From the NCBI GenBank assembly GCA_902729315.2, contig LR746269.1, forward strand, positions 3,296,001 to 3,360,000: a stretch of DNA of 64,000 nucleotides, given 5' to 3'. How positions within the stretch are numbered: the first letter of the stretch is position 1; every line of letters starts with the position of its first letter. Positions 23,889 through 36,049 of the stretch are shown here, piece after piece. The notes below the pieces were generated by a model. That model did not search any database. It worked only from the letters and a program-made list of their open reading frames with translations, and was not told the origin of the DNA. The stretch is from Spirodela intermedia (Eukaryota; Streptophyta; Magnoliopsida; Alismatales; Araceae). Position numbers and translations under genes: made by a program.

Positions 23889-25110
23889 TCAAAAGATCCT
23901 GTTTTCGTTGCTCTGGACCCCACAAGTGACTTTTCTAGCCTTCAATTTCTTAAAGAACCACACAAGAGCTCCGACACTGACAATCCCCACCACCGATCCT
24001 CCGGTCATCACTCCTGAGCCAGCAGAGGGTAAAGAGAAGAGGTAATGGATCCGTCAATGGATGCAGAGCTTAAAGTCAAGGGTTTTAACAGGTTACCGAC
24101 TACAGCACCAGTCGAGCTTTTGCACCTCGGAGGGCCACCACCATCTACCTAGAAGTCATGGAGAAATTAGCATAACAATTCACAAGAGAGCAGATGATGA
24201 AAGAAACTAGAGGATGATCTACCAGCGCAGTTGGTGGTGGCGTTGCCTTCCCGACAGAGGCATAAGAAGTCTTTGTTAGCGGTGTTGAACCCGCAAGTGC
24301 CTCCGCGTCTTTCGGCGTCCTGGCATTGCAAGCATCCTGTCGTCAACGGGATCTGGAAGTCTATGCGAATGCCGTACTCCGGAACTTGATCATAGGGCGG
24401 GAAGTTGAGACCCACTGTCCGCCAGTAGATGCTGGTGTATGTGGTGCAGAATCTCAGCATCAGCCGCAGCGACTCCAATGCTTTGGGGTAATATGAGCAG
24501 CAAGATGCCGCAGACAGCGCGCGGCCCGCAGCACGTGGGCATTCGGGGTTTCTTGTCATGTGGTGCAGAAACTAGAGGCTTGCCTTCCCCTGCTGTCATT
24601 TATTTACATCTTATGGCATAATGCGTTGGTCAAAGGGGATTTCTTGTTCATTCGCGGCCCGCAGCACGCGGCCTCGATATCCTCGACTTCGGCTGGAAGA
24701 TGACAGCCTCGTGGCTGCAGTTGAAGAAGAGATAATTGTTCCTGGGGGAGAGGGCGAGCCGGGTGCTGGCGTCAAGGCTGAAGGGTGGCCGTTGAGGTGA
24801 GTTAAAGACAGCTGTGCCGTACCCGTCAACTTCGTTGCAGCTCCACATGGAGGGGTCGGAGATTATGAGGTGCGAATCGTAGTAGTTAATCCCCCTAACC
24901 TGGTAGGTGCCCGAGGGTGTCCGCAAGCGGAGGTGGGGGAGCTGATGTTGAATCATCGCATAGGAGTAGGTTGCGGTAGAAGAGGTTACCGCAGCCGTCT
25001 ATTCCGAAGGGATAGCGTATCTGAATGCCACCGCAGTCGGTTCGGCAAACGGAGGCCTGAGCAACACATATAATCCAGAGGAGGGGTAAGGTTGCAATAG
25101 TAGGCAGCAT
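23889..25110 (-). pseudogene. Broken WAK/LRK10L-type receptor gene (GUB_WAK and WAK_assoc domains, no kinase)
   Basis: On the minus strand a signal peptide (MLPTIATLPLLWIICVAQAS) leads into the cysteine-rich galacturonan-binding motif CGGIQIRYPFGIDGCG. After a one-base frameshift near 24910-24930 the domain goes on (TYQVRGINYYDSHLIISDPS, YLFFNC). A 117-bp insertion (24536-24652) then adds a stop. After it come CCSYYPKALESLRLML and the C-terminal WAK-associated motif GCLQCQDAERRGGTCGF with CLC. A plausible intron (donor GT at 24222-24221, acceptor AG at 24015-24014, pyrimidine-rich) joins in phase to a transmembrane exon (GGSVVGIVSVGALVWFF, then Lys-rich) that stops at 23889. Family members are plasma-membrane receptors with a cytoplasmic kinase; no kinase is seen in this window. 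Three defects argue for a pseudogene. Confidence 0.85.
24536..24652. other. 117-bp filler insertion in the receptor gene
   Basis: This insertion is flanked by a 16-bp direct repeat, CGCGGCCCGCAGCACG (24520-24535 and 24653-24668). Its content is a patchwork of local sequence: 24594-24654 is identical to 23811-23871 (61 bp), 24558-24570 equals 24439-24451 (13 bp) and 24567-24578 equals 24202-24213 (12 bp). That is the pattern of templated repair of a double-strand break. Confidence 0.85.
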
Positions 25111-28100
25111 CTGGAGAAGTAATCCAGAGAGCGAAGTAGTGAAGAAGGATGTAGCCTATCTAGTAGACGTTGAAGCAAGAAATGAAGACAGAAGAAAACC
25201 CAAAAGAAGAAGAGGAGAAAAGAAACAGGTGAGAGTGGCAAGTGGGGAGTTTGCTTAGGGACGAAGAAGCAAAGTGCTTTAAATGGGGTTTTTTAAAGGG
25301 AATAAAGCGAAAAGGAAAGCAGGGGAAGGCAAGTCCTTTCGTCTGTTTCTGTTTCCCGATATCGAGGATAGAGGCCGATTAGCTCCTCTCTCACACATGA
25401 CAGTGGGACAGAACGGTCCTCTCTCACGCAATGTCCTTAAGGATGACAATGGGTTTTCTCTTTTAGCCTTTAGTAAACACAAATTAATTAGCTGGACATA
25501 GAACACGATGCGAAGTAGGTCTATTCTTTTCGGCTAAAGTTGTTGCCTTAATCGCTGAAAATTTTCCTGCCCGCACCGGCTTAATTTGCTGAATTTTAAA
25601 CCAGCGCAAATGCATAAAAACACAGGTATTGAAATCACATATTTGGAGTGTTCACATTCAATGTTTGATATAATACCTGAGAAAGAACATTGTATACAAA
25701 AATTAAACGACTTACTGTCCCGAATGAAGTTACCCCTCCACCTTCGGGATTTAGTCTCTACTCCTGGTCTTCAAAGGTAAGCCAGGAGTGCACATAACGA
25801 TTCCACCGCCACTTGTGTCCAACCGATTTTTCAAGGAGCCATCCTAGCAAGTAGCTTGAGCAAAGATAAGTTTCGATCAGCCACTAGACGTTGGTAGGAA
25901 TAGAGCAGATAACTGTATTGGCCCGACCTATTTTGAGAGGGGAAAATGTCAGTTTCAACACAAAGATGCTTACTACACTCAAACCCTACTTTCCAATGCT
26001 AATTTTTTTCTCATGTGGCACACTATGAGAAATTTCAAAGCAGTCAAATCACCTCGATGATTTATTTCCTCTTATTGCCCATTCATAAAAATGAACACCA
26101 TCATAGCAACATTAAAATATTTTTGAAAATTTTCAACTATTAGTTTTGACATTGGCACGATGATATGTTTATATTTAATCATTTTCTCGTTCATACTCTC
26201 ACAACCTAGAAACTGTGTCATGCAACATGCACCCTCACTAGCTAGAAACTATGTAGTAACATGCACCATTTGGCCAATCAAGATAATCATATGTTAAACC
26301 AAACATGTAAGGGTTTCAGCTTGTTCTACCAAAATTTTTAATATTTATAAAAATATTATATTTTTAAATTCAACTTCATTACATTGTTATTTTGCAATGA
26401 AATTTATCATCATAATCCCTTAGGCATGCCTGAACAAATGTACGATGGGACAAGAATGATGATATCTGTTTCAGATCACACTTGCCTTTGTAATAGTAGT
26501 TTCAAGTAATTTGAAGTTAAAATAAGTATAAAAAGTCATTTAGGTCCTATTGACTTCTAATAAAATTGGAAAAATAGGAACTACATTTTGGTTTCAAAAA
26601 TGTCTAGTAAACTAAGGTGCATTATGGATTTCGTAAGTGAACAGATAATCATGTTATTAGTACCTTGGAGCTGCCAAAAACATCACTAGAACATTGGGGA
26701 ATAAAATCTGACACATTTTAATAAAATATATAATTTAAACCAAGAAGATTGAGATTTTGATCTTTACTTTAGAAGATGACGGTAGACCAATTTGGAACAT
26801 GCAGACTAGGCTTGGTGATGGGAAAGTCATTCTCTTGTGTCTATTAGTTTCACATCATCGAGAGATAAATTAGAATAGTTCATAGTTAGTCTCTTCTATA
26901 TATATAGCCCCAAGTTATAAGTGCTACTTTTTTAGAGCTATCTCACCGTTGTAAATCAATGACTCCCTAAAGATCCACGTACTCTCGAGCCCTCACTACA
27001 AGTGGTGGTGTTATAGGTGATTTGAACCATTGAAATAATAAAAATAAGATTTTTCTTATTTACGGATTTTAATATTTTGATATTAAACAAGTATTCATAA
27101 AAAGATAAAAAAACTATAAACATGCTATCACAATAGTAAAGTTTGGATATAAATTTAAGTCATTGTATATAATCTTTTTTTTTAGATTGTGTTTTTTACA
27201 AATGATATATAATGAAGACATGTCTCTTGGAAAAGGAATAATAGAAGGATGTCAAAGTGACCATAAAAGTAACACGTTTCAAAAATAAAATTTAAGGATA
27301 GAGAGTGCCTAGATCCATAGATAGTTGAAGAGAGAGAGTGTCTCAACAAAGGAAAGGTAAGTAATGGCCATCTAAACTTTTGAGAGGAACTATGTCAAGC
27401 CAAAAAAGAAAAATCAAATCTCAGAAGAAAGAAAAGACTTTTCTAAAGGAAATCTGACATATTAGATTTTTGGAAATTTATGACACGTATTGAAATATGA
27501 TTAACAAGGATCTATCTTGACATGTTAGAAGATCAATTAAAAATGAGAAAATCTTGCACTATCATATCTATTTGGTGACATAGTTAAAAGTTGGTCAAAA
27601 TAACAACTTGGGTGAATATATTGTTTTCTGGATCAAGCTAAGTCTCAACCTAAATAAGGTTTTAGCAACCAGTTCTTAATGGTCATCTTTGGGCTCTATA
27701 TATATCTCATCACAAGAGCTTTAAAATATTAACTCAATGACAAATCAAATTGCTCTTGGAAACGACTCTGAAAAATTATATTGCAGGAGTAACTTCAACA
27801 AAGCTTCCTCATGTGCTTAATTCATCACCAAATCAAAGATGTCTATCTATTCAGCATCTGAATTTATTTTTATGTTTGGATAATATTTTTTCTGATACAA
27901 CTCTAGGAAGTGTTGGTAACAAAGGAAAGAAAGGTAAACTTGTGTTTTTATTTCTAGTGTGGAGAGATGGACTAGTGATCTATTTTTTAAAATGATTTGT
28001 CAATCTCATGAATTTCAGTGATAGTTCTTTGTGGACAATAAGTGGAAACTAACAGTACAAACCCTTGGTAAATAGACATGCAAGGAAGAATAAGCTAGTA

Positions 28101-28123
28101 TAAATCTTTGTATCTTGTATAAC
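25111..28123. other. AT-rich intergenic sequence
   Basis: The first few hundred bases would have held the promoter of the receptor gene. Beyond that I see no conserved coding frame, no family A or Z repeat and no RNA gene. Short frames at 25283-25506 overlap each other on opposite strands and carry no recognisable motif. Confidence 0.45.
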
Positions 28124-29748
28124 TGACGTGACTCAGTCGTTGTATGTTAAATCACGTAAATATAAAATTTATAAAACTAGAAAATACGAATTTTCGGATA
28201 TTTAGAAGTATTTCTAAATAAATATATCAATTATAATTCAATAAAAATTCCAAAAATAGCGGTAATTTTCCAGGTCGATCACAGGGATGTAATATAATAT
28301 CTGGTAATTATTCAGAATTTTTCTCAATGAGTACGATTTTCTTACGAATTTTATACTAGGAAATAAAAAGGAAATATATTTAAAATTCACGAAAAAAAGG
28401 AAATAAGGGTGCGGACGTCAGGATGACGTCAGCGCCCGGCGAACGCGAATCAGGCGGAAACAGAGTTCCGCCCGGCGATTCTTACGTAGGCGATTACAGA
28501 CGACTCAATTAATCAAATTAAGATCTGTAAAAGCCGGAAGAATCGTAATTGAACGAAGTATAGTTTGGTAAATTAAAATCACACAAAGTATCACTAAATA
28601 AAGCGTAAATTAAATTGAAAGCAGGAAAACAGAGTTCCGGCGTCGCGACGGCGATGCGTCGGCGATGCACCGGAATCCTGAGCGTTCGGGAGGATCGTCG
28701 TGCAGTGTCCACGGCCTCGAAGGCTCTCCTTGGACAAAGACGACGTGGGCAATCTCTAGATCTTCTCGCGAAGTCTAGAGATCAATGAAGTGGGTCGTCG
28801 AATCGTCTCCGGCGGCTGTCACCCGGCGGAGCGGAAAAACGGCGACTTTGCGGCTCTCCGGCGGCTGTCACCCGACGGAGAGGAGCTGGATGGAGGTGGG
28901 GCGCGTGTTAGGGAGCTTCATCCTCAGGTCCGCGCAGCAAGAGGAGGCTCTTCATCGCATCTGGTACGCTCTCAGGAGGTGGCGACTGGTCTCCCGGCGG
29001 ATCGTCCTCTTCCCGACGACGGCTTGTTCGTCGATCAATCGGAGATGATTTACTCGATGGATTGCGATCCTTTTATCGCGAATCGTTCAGAAATTTTAGT
29101 AGCAATGCTCCGCGAATCGCGTTGACGAGATTTTCGCCGATGATCCAGCGATTCCGGTTGCTTAATCCTTCACCGGCGATCTGCAGGAAAGTCGCGTTAA
29201 TCAGTTAAAAATATATGAATTTTGACTCTGGGAGGATTCGAACCTGCGGCGGTCGCCCGCCCCTGAACAAGGTGTGACGCGGGTTTAGTCCCACATCGGT
29301 TGTGCGCGGATTATTCGGGCGATTATATAGTAAAGTTAGCTTTAGGCAAAGTCCTCTCCCGTGTACGACCACTCCTTGCCCCACAACCGGCTGACTACCG
29401 GTAACGTTGGAGGGGTGAGGCGCACACGTGCCCCTATCGATTCAAGCAAACCGCTTGAGCCCCTGCTCGCGGCTACTCCCCGACTGCGCTTCCGACCTGC
29501 TAGCGGGCACGGCTGGCCGGCGGCTCCTCTCATTTTGCAATATTTTTATTTTTATTTCTTGTTCTTCATTTATCTCAAAACTAAGACTGTAAAAATCGTA
29601 TAAAATCACATAATTACCCAAAAATTCACGTTAATCAACTGAAAACCACTTTTCATGCTTTAACACAACTATAAGTCTATTTATCATGAGTTAAGGCTAA
29701 AACTATATTATTTACTAATTATTAACTCATGATAATGAAGACTTATCA
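28124..29748 (-). mobile_element. Solo family A LTR, target duplication ATAAC
   Basis: This 1625-bp inverted LTR has intact termini. Exact 5-bp duplications ATAAC lie at 28119-28123 and 29749-29753. It is rich in CpG and close to the consensus, so probably among the younger copies. It retains the TATA region, the GGTTCGAATCC-like internal motif and the terminal hairpin. Confidence 0.93.
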
Positions 29749-32700
29749 ATAACTTAGTGTGTTTACCTCATCACAAAATCTAGGCTTGTGTTGACCTAAG
29801 CCAAACTATGTCCTTTCAAACTAAACTGTGTTTACTGAAAGTAAACAATGTCAACCCAAGCAAGCCTATGTCAATGTATGTTGACCTAGTTAGGCTCAAT
29901 ATGACAACACATCACTAGGAAGGGGATGGTGAATTGATAAGTCTCTAATTTTTCTCAAAATTTTCCTATTTCCTCTAGCTACATATCACTCTTTCCCTTG
30001 TAGAATCTAAACTACAGTAAGGATATTTCACACAAGTTTTATAATGGCCTAGTAATGGGGCCCACTCTACTTCTTAATCATTTTATTAAGAGATGTCAAA
30101 TCTAAAATTTATAAAACTGAATTTACTTTAAGATAAATCAAGTAATCATGGTGAGTTTAAGCTGAATCTGTAGGTAAGACAATAAATTTATTTTTTTGAT
30201 AAATAAATATCAACATAAATAAATATTAAAATAATGAAAAAAAATCTAGTAGAAAATAGGTTATGTGCTCAATCAATCGCAATACTCAAATTATTTATCA
30301 AAAATAATTTGCCTAATTAGAAAATAATAATAAATAACCTAATTCTTCCATTGTCACACTCAAATTAACCAAATAATAAATAACCTAATTAGCAATAATT
30401 AAGAATCTCCACTACTTAATCTATAATTAATTAATGAGAATAAATTAATCTAATTTATTGATAGAAAAAATAGGGGAGGACAAAGAGAGGAGGATAGAGA
30501 GAGAACAAGCTGAAAAGATAGAAAAGGCTGTATTGCATGGAGAACACACCATTGGAGACATTAACAATTTATTAGACAACTTTATATGAAAATAGACTTC
30601 AAAATAGAAGGAATAGGGATTGTAAAAAAGTTTAGAATCAAATTGACACAAGAAAACACTACGAAAAAGAAATTAAAATAGATCAAAAATAGAAAATCGA
30701 CATTTGACACCAATGATCAGGTGCATGAACAATTCTAAATCTGAAACAAATCAATTAATTTTTGTTGCAGAATATATTTCATAAATAAAATTAAAACTAA
30801 TCAAAACTCAAAAACATCAAGAAGTGTACAAAAATGGGTTGATATCAAGATTTTCCCCCTTTGACACTAGGGAATAGGCAGATGAACAAGTTCAACCAAA
30901 ATCTTGAATGAAATCCTTAGAAATTGATTGTTTATTTGATTCATTCACCTCTCACCTGAATTAATCAAATAAAAGAATTCATAAGGATGTGAAGATCGAA
31001 TTTTTATCAAAAAATAACATGCAAAATCGATGAAAAACTAGAGAACACTAGTGCTTATCCTCTTATAGAAAAAAGAAGAAAATAGCCTCATTTTTACTCT
31101 AAATTGGAATTGTTTTATTCTTATATAAGATCTAGGATCCATTTCAAGTAATGAGGAATCAACTTGCTAAAAAAACTTTTACTTTTTGTAAGAATTGGCT
31201 TCTATTTCTCCATCCATTTTCTGCCCTTTTTCTCGTCCATTTTCAGCCATTTTTAGCTATTTCAAGACGTTTGCACCCATTTCGACCCATTTCCTGAATC
31301 ATTTTAATTTAATTAAATAAACCAACCCAATGGCCTTTAATGGGCTTCCTAATTGGCTCATAAGTCCCACAATACATATTCCGAAAATATTCTGAAAAGT
31401 TACCAACAATTAGAAAAAATTAATTGTATCTAAAAAAATGAATTCCAACTATTAAATTCTGATTTGGTGCTTATAATGGTTGATTTAAGGGTAAAAATGT
31501 CAATTAAGGAATATTAACATATAATTAGGAAATATTAAAGATCTAAACATGCTATAAAAGTACATAAAAATTATACATAAGTATCTATTTTGCACAGTTA
31601 ATTTAAAATATTATTTACTTAGTTTCTTATTAAATCCGTATCATTTATCATGAACTCATATGCTGAATATGCTAATTAAGTGTTTGTTAATGATCTCATA
31701 AAAATGATGTATTATGAAGTATTCAGCATAATGCTTCATAGAGGCAAGTTCCTATTGGTTGTCATTAAAGAAGTCTGAGGATTCTTTCTAAACTTGAGCA
31801 AAACAAGTTGATAAAATTTTTCAGGTGCTCAAAGATGCATTAGTCTACTGAAGATTCTCAAAGAAAAGTGGATGTTGAAACTCCTTGAAGATTTTAGGTG
31901 GAACATTCTCTCATTCTTCCTTGTTCTCTCTTCTTTTGTAGCTTGAAAAAAAGCCTATCTATATACAGAGACCCTACTATGGAACTCATGCTTGATTTGT
32001 TAGTTACTAGGCGTGCCTAATAGTCTAGAAAACATCACATCCTATGCATGCATTTTATATAATCAACATTAATTTGCACCTTAGAGTTTTGTTGCATGAT
32101 TTGTAGCATTAGACTCCTCTTCTAAAGGACTTTTTAATGCCTATGCCAGTGATGCCAAGTAATACACAATTAATTCTCTAAGGCTCATTCATTAATGTGG
32201 ACTCTTTACTCATAACCAAACTCATTTAATTCAAGCCCAAGTAGTGACTTTCTGCCTTTGACTAAGTTGTGCATAGAGTATTCAAAATCATCAACTAAAT
32301 AATTGTAATAGCCTTCAATGAATCTTTTCAAAATAATGTAGGGTTACTAAATTTGTCATATGTAACCCCAAAACATATAAAAGCATGACAATAATTTAGA
32401 GAACCAATTCACTCAAGTTATCTACCTAACTTTGAGACCAATTCACTCAATAATCATATTGGTTTGGTTTAGGTCACATAATAATCCAATAGAGGGGTGG
32501 GGTGAATTGGACATTTTAATTTAGCTTCTTTTCATAATTTTTAGACTAGAGTAATTAAGATTCATATACTGCAACTTAAAGTGGTTTGATCAATCTGATC
32601 TACTCTATCTCTAAAGACAAAGCCCTTAAGTTCTAATAACTTGTGCATATAAAATATTCAATACATGATTGATGAAACATCTAGTAAATATAGCGGCATT

Positions 32701-33080
32701 AGCACACCTATTCTCTAAATCACATATCTCTAATGACCAAACCACTTGTTGGGTTAATGATTCTGACATTATTAGTCAATCATTTAGAGGATAAAATAAA
32801 TTTGATTACACAAGACAATAAATCAAGATCTCTTAGCACTAGTATTTTTTTTTGAAATAACGAACATATAAGTCTTAAAATCCAAGACCAAACCACTTTT
32901 TGGATGAAAAAGAAGATTTATTAGAGTGTGTGACATAGGTAGAAGATGTCAAACAAGGGTATCTTAACATGTTAGAAAATCCAACATATGTCACAAAATT
33001 AAATATTTTTGTCTTAAAATCAAGTATGTTATAATAGTTTTCATTGATACATCTATATCTTGACCCAATCAAAAGTTGTT
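29749..33080. other. AT-rich sequence, nothing recognised
   Basis: No gene, RNA or shared repeat was found in this 3.3-kb stretch. The word GAGGGGTGGGGTGAATTGG near 32494 resembles common ends of plant LTR elements but no partner was found. Short frames have no motif. Confidence 0.4.
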
Positions 33081-33641
33081 TAATAAGTCTTCATTATCAT
33101 GAGTTAATAATTAATTAATAATATAGTTTAAGCCTTTAACTCATGATAAGTAAACTTATATTTATTATAAATTATAAAAAGTAATTTTTAGTTAGTTAAT
33201 GTGAAGTTTTGGGTAATTATTTATTTTTATGTAAATTTATATAATTTTATAATCCTATTTGAGATAATTAAAGAAAAATAAAATAAAATAAAATATAAAT
33301 ATAAAAAAGAGGAACCCACTGACTAACTAGGCCTACAAGTGGGTGGGAAGCACAATCAAGTAAAGTCGCACGCAAGGGCCTCAATTGGCTAAGGATTGGT
33401 AGGGGGACGTGTTTGTCAGTCTCTTTCCACATCACTAGTGGCTAGTCGAGTGTGGGTAAGGAGTGGTTGTACACACATGAGAGAGAGAAAGAGAGTTATT
33501 AATTATAGAATCTTGTATCTATATATTTATCTCATAACATATAAAATAATTCATGTGGGACTAAACTTGCTCACAACTTCTTGAAAGGTTTTCAATCATT
33601 TTTAATACCTATAATACATCTAATTTGTGAGAAAGAGATAC

Positions 33642-35116
33642 TGACGTGACTCAGTCGTTGTATGTTAAATCACGCAAATATAAAATTTATAAAACTAGAA
33701 AATACGAATTTTCGGATATTTAGAAGTATTTCTAAATAAATATATCAATTATAATTCAATAAAAATTCCAAAAATAACGGTAATTTTCCAGGTCAATCAC
33801 AGGGATGTAATATAATATCTGGTAATTATTCAGAATTTTTCTCAATAAATACAATTTTCTTACGAATTTTATACTAGGAAATATATTTAAAATTCACGAA
33901 AAAAAGGAAATAAGGGTGCGGGCGTCAGGATGACGTCAGCACCCGGCGAACGCGAATCAGGCAGAAACAGAGTTCCGCCTGGTGATTCTTACGTAAGCGA
34001 TTACAGACGACTTAATTAATCAAATTAAGATCTATAAAAGCCGGAAGAATCGTAATTTAACGAAGTATAGTTTGGTAAATTAAAATCACACAAAGTATCA
34101 CTAAATAAAGCGTAAATTAAATTGAAAGCAGGAAAACAGAGTTCCGGCGTCGCGACGGCGATGCGTCGGCAATGCACCGGAATCCTAAGCGTTCGGGAGG
34201 ATCGTCGTGCAGTGTCCACGGCCTCGAAGGCTCTCCTTGGACAAAGACGACGTGGGCAATCTCTAGATCTTCTCGCGAAGTCTAGAGATCAATGAAGTGG
34301 GTCGTCGAATCGTCTCCGGCGGCTGTCACCCAGCGGAGCGGAAAAACGGCGACTTTGCGGCTCTCCGGCGGCTGTCACCCGACGGAGAGGAGCTGGATGG
34401 AGGTGGGGCGCATGTTAGGGAGCTTCATCCTCAGGTCCGCGCAGTAAGAGGAGGCTCTTCATCGCAATGCTCCGCGAATCGCGTTGACGAGATTTTCGCC
34501 GATGATCCAGCGATTCTCGTTGCTTAATCCTTCACCGGCGATCTGCAGGAAAGTCGCGATAATTAGATAAAAATATATGAATTTTGACTCTGGGAGGATT
34601 TGAACCCATGCCGGTCGCCCCTGCCTCTTCTGAGGTGTGGGTTTAGTCCCACATCGGTTGTACGCCGAGTTTTCGGGCGAATATATAGTAATGTTCGCTT
34701 TGTGACCAAAGTCCCTTCTCTCGCGTGTATGACCGCTCCTTGTCCCACAGTCTGCTGGCCACCGATGACGTGGAAGGAGAGTAGCGTACACGTGCCTGTC
34801 GGGTCCCCAAGCCAAGTCGCTCGAGCCCCTGCTCGTGGCTTACTCCCCCACTGTGCTTCCCACCCGCTTGCGGGCACGGCTGGCCGGCGGGTCCCCTCAT
34901 TTTTGTAATATTTTTATTTTTATTTCTTGTTCTTCATTTATCTCAAAAGTAAGACTGTAAAAATCGTATAAAATCACATAATTACCCAAAAATTCACGTT
35001 AATCAATTGAAAACCAAAAATCATTCTTTAACACAAATATAAGTCTATTTATCATGAGTTAAGGCTAAAACTATATTATTTACTAATTATTAACTCATGA
35101 TAATGAAGACTTATCA
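33642..35116 (-). mobile_element. Solo family A LTR, target duplication GATAC
   Basis: This 1475-bp inverted LTR with both termini is flanked by GATAC at 33637-33641 and 35117-35121. Compared with 28124-29748 it lacks about 150-170 bp near 34465, where CTTCATCGCA joins ATGCTCCGCG. It inserted into the older LTR at 33081-38311. Confidence 0.92.
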
Positions 35117-36049
35117 GATACCCCTATGACATCACCTTCTTGAAAGGTATTCATATACTTTTTTCACTCTCCTTCATATAGTTAGGCAACCAGTGAAAGT
35201 TCAAATCCCACTAGAGTCAAACTCATATTTTTATCTAATTAAATTATGATTTTCTTATAAAGCATCAATCAATAATTAATTTGTTAGAATTGCTCAATCA
35301 TCGGTGAAAATCTTATTAATGTAATTCATAAAATATTGTTACCACAAATTGCTAAATAATTTAAATAAAAGGATTGTGAATCTATCAAGTAAATTATCTT
35401 TGATTTATCGATAAATAAATCATTATCGAGAAAAAGATGATCTATGGGGAGACGAATCATCACCTTTTGAGAGTGTACTAAATGTGATGAAGAGCCTCAT
35501 CTTGTTATGCAGACCTAAAGATAAAACTTCCTAAGACATGCTCCACCTCCATTCAACTTATCTTTGTTGAGTGATAGCTACTAAAGATCTACAAAGTTGT
35601 CATTTTTCACTTTAGTGAGTGATAATCATTGAAGATAATTTATCAACCTCATTAATTTCTAGACTTCACAAGAAGATTTAGAGATTGTCCACATCATCTA
35701 TGTTTAAGAATTTTTTTTGAGGCCATGGATATTACAAAATAGTTCCCTCAAATACTTAAAATTTTGACACATTGTCACCGTCATTTTTAAATTCTATTTT
35801 ACTATTTTTAACTAGATTAACTTTCATCATCATTTTTTAGACTTCAAAAGGAGACTTAGATAATGTCCAAGTCATCTATGTCTAAAGAGAGCCTTCAAGG
35901 CTATAGACATCGCTCAATAATTCTCCTGAACATAGAATTTTGACGATTATTATTGCAAGTCTGAAACTATATCTTTCTTACTTTTTACTTAATTTAGTAA
36001 TACTTTAGATGATTTTAAGTTTCAAAACTCTTATTCATTAAATTATAAT

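Noticed and set aside
25586-25780. A 64-codon plus-strand frame
   Set aside because: No motif, no neighbour support and a length expected by chance.
28785-29125. 87- and 111-codon frames repeated in several places (also near 34297, 48547, 55309, 61102)
   Set aside because: They recur because the LTR recurs; they lie in the U5-like part of family A LTRs in antisense, overlap each other, and differ in length from copy to copy.
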